DNA of 64,000 bases, taken from NCBI RefSeq assembly GCF_003176895.1, contig NZ_QGTD01000004.1, positions 62,001 through 126,000 of the forward strand, in the 5' to 3' direction. How positions within the stretch are numbered: position 1 is the first letter of the stretch; each line of letters opens with the position of its first letter. The position numbers were made by a program, and so were the translations under genes. This stretch comes from Gracilibacillus dipsosauri (GTDB lineage: Bacteria > Bacillota > Bacilli > Bacillales > Amphibacillaceae). The notes beneath the pieces were generated by a model. The model was not told the origin of the DNA and ran no database searches. It was given only the letters and a program-made list of their open reading frames with translations. Of this stretch, positions 60,450 through 64,000 are shown in pieces.

Positions 60450-60881
60450 GTGAGTCAACCATCACTTGAATTAATTGAAAAGGAAATTACCGATTTTATT
60501 CGAAGGATCGTTATTTCTGAGAAAAGAAATGATCAGCTTGAGCGCTCTGCTTATATTATCTTACGAATCTTATCATCCAATGGACCATCAGGGGTGAAGA
60601 GCTTGGCAGAAGCCTTGCAATTAGATATCTCTACCATTAGTAGACAAGCAGCAGCACTTGAATCGAAAAGCTATGTTCAACGAATACCTAATCCACAGGA
60701 TAAAAGAGCCTATTTTTATCAAATCACCACATTAGGAGAAGAGGAGCTTGATAAAAATAAACAAAGACGTTTTGAAAGATTAGGTAAGATATTAGAGGAT
60801 TGGTCGGAAGAAGAACAACTAGCATTTGGGAAGCTTCTTCAAAAATATAATCAACATGTGGTGGAACGTTTGAAACCATAA
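60450..60881 (+). CDS. MarR-family transcriptional regulator
   Basis: A 143-residue winged-helix repressor: 'SLAEALQLDISTISRQAAALESKSYVQR' is the recognition region and 'NPQDKRAYFYQIT' the wing. GTG start after AAAGGAGG. It probably represses the divergent MFS gene and itself. No conserved N-terminal cysteine, so control is likely by ligand. Confidence 0.93.
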   Translation: MSQPSLELIEKEITDFIRRIVISEKRNDQLERSAYIILRILSSNGPSGVKSLAEALQLDISTISRQAAALESKSYVQRIPNPQDKRAYFYQITTLGEEELDKNKQRRFERLGKILEDWSEEEQLAFGKLLQKYNQHVVERLKP

Positions 60882-60884
60882 TCT

Positions 60885-60919
60885 AAAGGAGATGCCTCCT
60901 TTAAGGAACCATCTCCTTT
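60885..60919. terminator. Bidirectional terminator of gvp operon and MarR gene
   Basis: AAAGGAGATG (60885-60894) and CATCTCCTTT (60910-60919) form a perfect 10-bp stem between the convergent marR-like and gvpU genes. Confidence 0.82.
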
Positions 60920-60922
60920 TGG

Positions 60923-61342
60923 TCATGATTTTGTTTTAGAAGAAGTGCTTGACCTAGCCTCTGATATTTTACCTAGAAAAAAACCATCAATTTCCTGTAA
61001 TTTTCCTCGCCAAAGAATTTTACCGCTTGACGGGGTTGGTTTACTATCTCCACAATAGACCTTGGCATTTTTCAAATGGATAAATTGAGCCATCTCACTC
61101 CCACCATCATCTACTGCTTCACTTGCTTGCGAGAGCTGTTCACTAATTTTTTTAGAAATATCATTTCCATCCTCAAAGGCATCACTTAAACCCTCAAAAT
61201 ATCCTTTTGCAGATACTGTCGTTCCAGATACGATAGATCCATTCACATTTAAGGTAATGTCTAAAGAAAAGCGATGCTTATTCGTAGCCTCAACCAAAAA
61301 GGCTAGAATACTATCTATTTCTTTTGCACTCATTTCTTTCAC
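60923..61342 (-). CDS. gvpU: Gas vesicle protein GvpU
   Basis: A 139-residue soluble protein of the GvpU family, the last gene of the bacillar gas-vesicle cluster. 'LVEATNKHRFSLDITLNVNGSIVSGTTVS' in the N-terminal half is typical. In B. megaterium GvpU is not required for vesicle formation but influences clustering of vesicles. It overlaps gvpT by 4 bases. Confidence 0.85.
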   Translation of the reverse strand: MKEMSAKEIDSILAFLVEATNKHRFSLDITLNVNGSIVSGTTVSAKGYFEGLSDAFEDGNDISKKISEQLSQASEAVDDGGSEMAQFIHLKNAKVYCGDSKPTPSSGKILWRGKLQEIDGFFLGKISEARSSTSSKTKS

Positions 61343-61881
61343 TCCCCTGACTCGGATTTAGTATCATCATTATTGGTAACGGAAGTATTCGCCTTTTTAT
61401 TGCTTGTGGATTTTCTTTTTGTGGAGGTTGTTTTTTTGGTTGTTTTATTATTTTTATTCGCTTGCTCCTTTGTGTTGGTCTCGTCCTCTTCTGTCACTGT
61501 GAGATTATTTATTTTTTCTTCCAGTCCCTTTAATCGTTCTTGAAGTCTTTTATTCTCTTCCTTTAGTTCGATAAAGCTATCCTCATTCACTAATTCTGTT
61601 TCTTCTTCTTGATTCTCATGGCTATTTGTAAAAACATTGGCGTCCTTCACCTTTTGGATTGTTTCTTTGGATTTCTGCATCCCTGCTTCCTTTAAATCGA
61701 CTACCTTTCCTTTTGTTGCTTTTCCTATTTGTCTGCCTTTGTCCTTCCATTCTGTATCCTTTATCCGTGTTAACAGCTTCTTGCCATTCTCTGGTGTCGC
61801 AAGATAGCCTATCGTCGCTCCCACTACACCACCTGTGATCGTACGTTTAATTGGTAGCTTTTTTGTCGATAGTTTAGTCAT
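61339..61881 (-). CDS. gvpT: Gas vesicle protein GvpT
   Basis: A 180-residue protein: YtxH-like N-terminus 'ITGGVVGATIGYLATPENGKK', then a charged coiled coil ('ELKEENKRLQERLKGLEEKI', about residues 105-125) and a Lys/Ser/Thr-rich C-terminal tail. It fits GvpT of B. megaterium in position and layout. The coiled coil closely repeats the C-terminal tail of GvpJ encoded next door. Confidence 0.85.
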   Translation of the reverse strand: MTKLSTKKLPIKRTITGGVVGATIGYLATPENGKKLLTRIKDTEWKDKGRQIGKATKGKVVDLKEAGMQKSKETIQKVKDANVFTNSHENQEEETELVNEDSFIELKEENKRLQERLKGLEEKINNLTVTEEDETNTKEQANKNNKTTKKTTSTKRKSTSNKKANTSVTNNDDTKSESGE

Positions 61882-61911
61882 TCATTTTCCCTCCTTGATG
61901 GTTGTTAAGAC

Positions 61912-62208
61912 TTACTTTATCTTTTCCTCGAGCTGATCTAATCTCTCTTGAAGCCTTTTATTTTCTTCCCTCAATACTTTACTGGAATCATTCGCTTGTG
62001 AAGTGAGATAAGAATCTGTCTCCCACCAATCCATTCCTATTTCCTTGGCTTTATCTACTGAGGCAACAATTAACCGAATCTTGATCGTTAATAGCTCTAC
62101 ATCTGCAATTCCAACAGATATATCCCCAGCAATAACGACACCTTTATCTAAGATTTTGTCTAATACATCGACGATCGTGTTCGATTGTACTGGGTTCTCT
62201 ACTGGCAT
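61912..62208 (-). CDS. gvpJ: Gas vesicle protein GvpJ (GvpA-like minor shell protein)
   Basis: A 98-residue GvpA/J family protein. Residues 10-58 ('TIVDVLDKILDKGVVIAG', 'GIADVELLTIKIRLIVASV') form the conserved hydrophobic shell fold; the extra C-terminal tail 'REENKRLQERLDQLEEKIK' is a coiled coil. GvpJ is a minor component that starts or caps the vesicle. Located between gvpK and gvpT as in B. megaterium. Confidence 0.9.
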   Translation of the reverse strand: MPVENPVQSNTIVDVLDKILDKGVVIAGDISVGIADVELLTIKIRLIVASVDKAKEIGMDWWETDSYLTSQANDSSKVLREENKRLQERLDQLEEKIK

Positions 62209-62225
62209 AGATTAGCACCTCCTTA

Positions 62226-62510
62226 TCATATCAATCTTCCTAATGGCCCAAGATCAATATTTAAATCCTCTGCATCTAATCCGAAAATATCTTTTAATTC
62301 TTTCATTTTTTCCTCTAGATTCATGAGCGCAACACCTAGATTTTCGATCTGTTCCTCTGTTAAGTGACCACCCTCAACTCTTCTAATGGCATGTCGCTCA
62401 ACTATTTGCCTAAGCAATTCAATGACCGTCATCACAAGCTGTGCAAGACCTTCTTCTGCATTGTCTGGGTCTAAATTAATACGGCCATTTGCTTGATTAC
62501 TCGGTTGCAT
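62226..62510 (-). CDS. gvpK: Gas vesicle protein GvpK
   Basis: A 94-residue GvpK protein: 'INLDPDNAEEGLAQLVMTVIELLR' and 'RVEGGHLTEEQIENLGVALM' are the family's signature helices. Essential for vesicle formation in studied systems. Its start overlaps the end of gvpS by 14 bases. Confidence 0.92.
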   Translation of the reverse strand: MQPSNQANGRINLDPDNAEEGLAQLVMTVIELLRQIVERHAIRRVEGGHLTEEQIENLGVALMNLEEKMKELKDIFGLDAEDLNIDLGPLGRLI

Positions 62511-62751
62511 CGGTTAGTTCCCTCCTTTGCTTATCCAATTGCTGTGAGGAAACGACTGCGCCATTTCCCTCATAGGACTGTACAAGCTTCTCTACGGACG
62601 AAATCAAGACACGTAAATCTAGATAAACAAGATCGACGCCTGCGATCGAAATGATTAAATCCCCTTTAATCGCTATCCCCTTGTCTAAGATCACATCCAA
62701 AATATCAATTAGGGCAATCTCCTTGTTCTCTATGGATTCTTTTCTTGGCAT
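62497..62751 (-). CDS. gvpS: Gas vesicle protein GvpS (GvpA-like)
   Basis: An 84-residue GvpA-related protein: 'IALIDILDVILDKGIAIKGDL' and 'GVDLVYLDLRVLISSVE' follow the GvpA shell pattern. Position between gvpL and gvpK identifies it as GvpS of the B. megaterium order. A likely minor shell or nucleation component. Confidence 0.88.
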   Translation of the reverse strand: MPRKESIENKEIALIDILDVILDKGIAIKGDLIISIAGVDLVYLDLRVLISSVEKLVQSYEGNGAVVSSQQLDKQRRELTDATE

Positions 62752-62766
62752 GTTGGCATCCCTCTC

Positions 62767-63570
62767 TTAAAAGCTTGCAAAGTGGTAGGCTGGCCATGGA
62801 CCAGTTATCTCCAGAGTGAAGCCTTTTGTTTCTAATTCCTTTTCGGCTTGCTCTAACTCTTCTAAGCATGGCTCCACTTGATCCTTTTTTAATAAAAAAA
62901 CACTATTCCAAGCCATATTTTCCTTTCGCCCTGTCATTTCTTTGCTCCAATTCTTTTTAATGACGGCATCCTCGGCGTATTGATTTAACTGCTCATGAGC
63001 CACCTCACATATCCGATCCTTTTCCAAATCTAGTTCGTCCATGATTAGTTGGTCGATTTTTTTCCTTTCAAAAAACTGCCTTCCTGGCGGCAATTGATTT
63101 ATTTCTTCCTTTTTTGCCGCAATCGTGGGATTATCCTGGCTTACTATCTTCTTTAAGCTCTCCTCATTACAGTAGATTTTTAGATTCCATTCTTCCTTTT
63201 CCTTCAATTGGGTGAGGATTTCTCTCATATCGTCTAATTTCTCTTCTACTTTCTGACGCAAGCTCTCCTCATTTTGGTAAATCGTACAAAATTTTAATGG
63301 AATTAACGTGTACTCCTCGTATAGCTTCATCAAAGTTTGGTGATGATAATAGGCCTTTTGTTGAAGCCATTCCATATCATTTTCTATTTTTTCTTGGATG
63401 ACTTCTTCAGAATATTCCTCACTATGGAGGCGACATACTACTGCCTTAATCCCATCAATAGTGACCGTATAAATGTTGTTCTGCCTATCAAAACCTTCCA
63501 TGTTAGCTAATGGTTTGCTCTCAACTTCCTCCTCTGGAATAAAAGCATATAAATAAATGAATGGTTCCAT
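62767..63570 (-). CDS. gvpL: Gas vesicle protein GvpL (GvpF/L family)
   Basis: A 267-residue GvpF/L protein: opens with 'FIYLYAFIPEEEVES', a central alpha-helical part with 'HHQTLMKLYEEYTLIPLKFCTIY', and closes with the family's 'EITGPWPAYHFASF'. I chose the ATG at 63570 with AAGGAG upstream over an extension from 63612. Accessory protein that interacts with GvpA and is needed for assembly. GvpF, its paralogue, is encoded two genes upstream. Confidence 0.9.
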   Translation of the reverse strand: MEPFIYLYAFIPEEEVESKPLANMEGFDRQNNIYTVTIDGIKAVVCRLHSEEYSEEVIQEKIENDMEWLQQKAYYHHQTLMKLYEEYTLIPLKFCTIYQNEESLRQKVEEKLDDMREILTQLKEKEEWNLKIYCNEESLKKIVSQDNPTIAAKKEEINQLPPGRQFFERKKIDQLIMDELDLEKDRICEVAHEQLNQYAEDAVIKKNWSKEMTGRKENMAWNSVFLLKKDQVEPCLEELEQAEKELETKGFTLEITGPWPAYHFASF

Positions 63571-63581
63571 CGTATTTCTCC

Positions 63582-63839
63582 TTAATCTCTTCTCTTTGTC
63601 ATCTCTTCCCATTGCTCTAACTCTCTTTGTTTCGCATTCTCATATTTTGTTAGCAAGTCAGCCTCTCTTACCTTAAATTCTACTTCTGGAAGATCTCCTT
63701 GCTCATATATGGCTTGTAAATGAATGAGTTTTTGTTGAATGGTTGGAAGGTCATATAATTCTTGATCTACCTCTTCCTGTACCTTTTCACCGATTGTTTT
63801 GACAAGACGCATAGGGGCTGTTACTAATTTGTGTAGCAT
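63582..63839 (-). CDS. gvpG: Gas vesicle protein GvpG
   Basis: About 85 residues: 'MLHKLVTAPMRLVKTIGEKVQEEVD' style N-terminus and a charged helical rest, the GvpG pattern. The ATG at 63839 lies 4 bases after the gvpF stop codon, indicating coupling; a TTG at 63857 would add six residues. Required for vesicle assembly with GvpF and GvpL. Confidence 0.88.
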   Translation of the reverse strand: MLHKLVTAPMRLVKTIGEKVQEEVDQELYDLPTIQQKLIHLQAIYEQGDLPEVEFKVREADLLTKYENAKQRELEQWEEMTKRRD

Positions 63840-63843
63840 GATC

Positions 63844-64000
63844 TCAACTTTCCTCAACTGCTAGGTGAATTTGGACAAAATTATAAGCAGGCCACGGACC
63901 ACTGTACTTAAATTCAACTTTATCCTGCCATTTTTCATGGGCTTCATTCACTAACTGATCGAAGGTCTCTTCCTTATCCCGATCTACTAAGAAGGAAGCA
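63844..64000 (-). CDS. gvpF: Gas vesicle protein GvpF, C-terminal part (cut by window edge)
   Basis: The reverse strand from the right edge to TGA at 63844-63846 encodes about 51 residues ending 'YSGPWPAYNFVQIHLAVEES'. 'GPWPAYNF' is the C-terminal signature of GvpF/L proteins, also present in gvpL here. The N-terminal part and the upstream genes (gvpN, gvpA/B and others) must lie beyond the window. Confidence 0.88.
   Translation of the reverse strand, partial: ASFLVDRDKEETFDQLVNEAHEKWQDKVEFKYSGPWPAYNFVQIHLAVEES

Noticed and set aside
1-64000. CRISPR array, prophage, complete insertion sequence, tRNA or rRNA genes
   Set aside because: No regularly spaced repeats with spacers, no integrase or transposase-like protein, and no recognisable stable-RNA gene was seen by reading; a tRNAscan/Infernal run would settle the RNA part.

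Overview
The window is a stretch of a low-G+C, endospore-forming Bacillaceae chromosome. Spore formation is shown by a GerA-family germinant-receptor gene running off the left edge with a sigma-G promoter, and by an H-type small acid-soluble spore protein. The sugar systems (PTS, CcpA-type cre sites, YesMN/LplABC-like importers without their own ATPase) and the right-hand gas-vesicle operon, in the order known from Priestia (Bacillus) megaterium (F-G-L-S-K-J-T-U), fit this group. A halotolerant genus near Oceanobacillus, Gracilibacillus or Virgibacillus is a guess from style, not a demonstrated identification. No rRNA, tRNA, CRISPR array, prophage or complete insertion sequence was seen.

Layout. 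1-0.4 kb: gerA-type gene (partial). 0.6-8.4 kb: mannitol PTS genes mtlF, mtlR and mtlA, with mtlA separated from mtlR by a self-contained cassette (PadR regulator, three DUF1048 paralogues, an ABC-2 exporter pair of visibly higher G+C); no mtlD is present. 8.7-11.6 kb: a MetX-like alpha/beta hydrolase divergent from a LysR regulator, then maf. 11.9-15.4 kb: RbsA/C/B-type sugar importer behind three LacI/CcpA-type palindromes. 15.5-16.8 kb: a nested-hairpin element with a hidden 31-codon ORF, an HxlR regulator and a frameshifted quinone reductase. 16.8-20.4 kb: fructose operon fruR-fruK-fruA. 20.7-26.3 kb: iron-siderophore system (Btr-like regulator, binding protein, two permeases, esterase) with two Fur boxes.

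26.4-31 kb: an unassigned membrane transporter, a LacI regulator, a TetR/GNAT pair. 31-36 kb: sugar oxidoreductase, ABC importer and TIM-barrel isomerase operon with a duplicated 16-bp operator. 36-37.7 kb: TetR/SDR pair. 37.8-45.3 kb: YesMN two-component system with an LplABC-like importer and a DUF624 protein. 45.5-46.8 kb: serC behind a ZTP (pfl) riboswitch. 46.9-59 kb: housekeeping, stress and spore genes (HAD phosphatase, MFS, EcsC, DUF421, hydroxyacid dehydrogenase, PLD-like, SIMPL, SspH, SDR, a small CXXCXG protein missed by length cut-offs, DUF3231, KatE, PLA2-like protein). 59-60.9 kb: MFS/MarR pair. 60.9-64 kb: distal half of the gas-vesicle operon, cut by the right edge.

The theme is carbohydrate and iron uptake under layered local and global control (PTS-regulated MtlR, FruR, CcpA-type sites, YesMN, LacI, Fur), together with stress and dormancy functions. 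I found no convincing wholly new system. The best leads are the nested-hairpin element at 15.47-15.62 kb, the ZTP riboswitch on serC, the 10-bp-phased hexamer array on fruR, the duplicated operator before the 31-kb sugar operon, and the mosaic cassette inside the mannitol locus.
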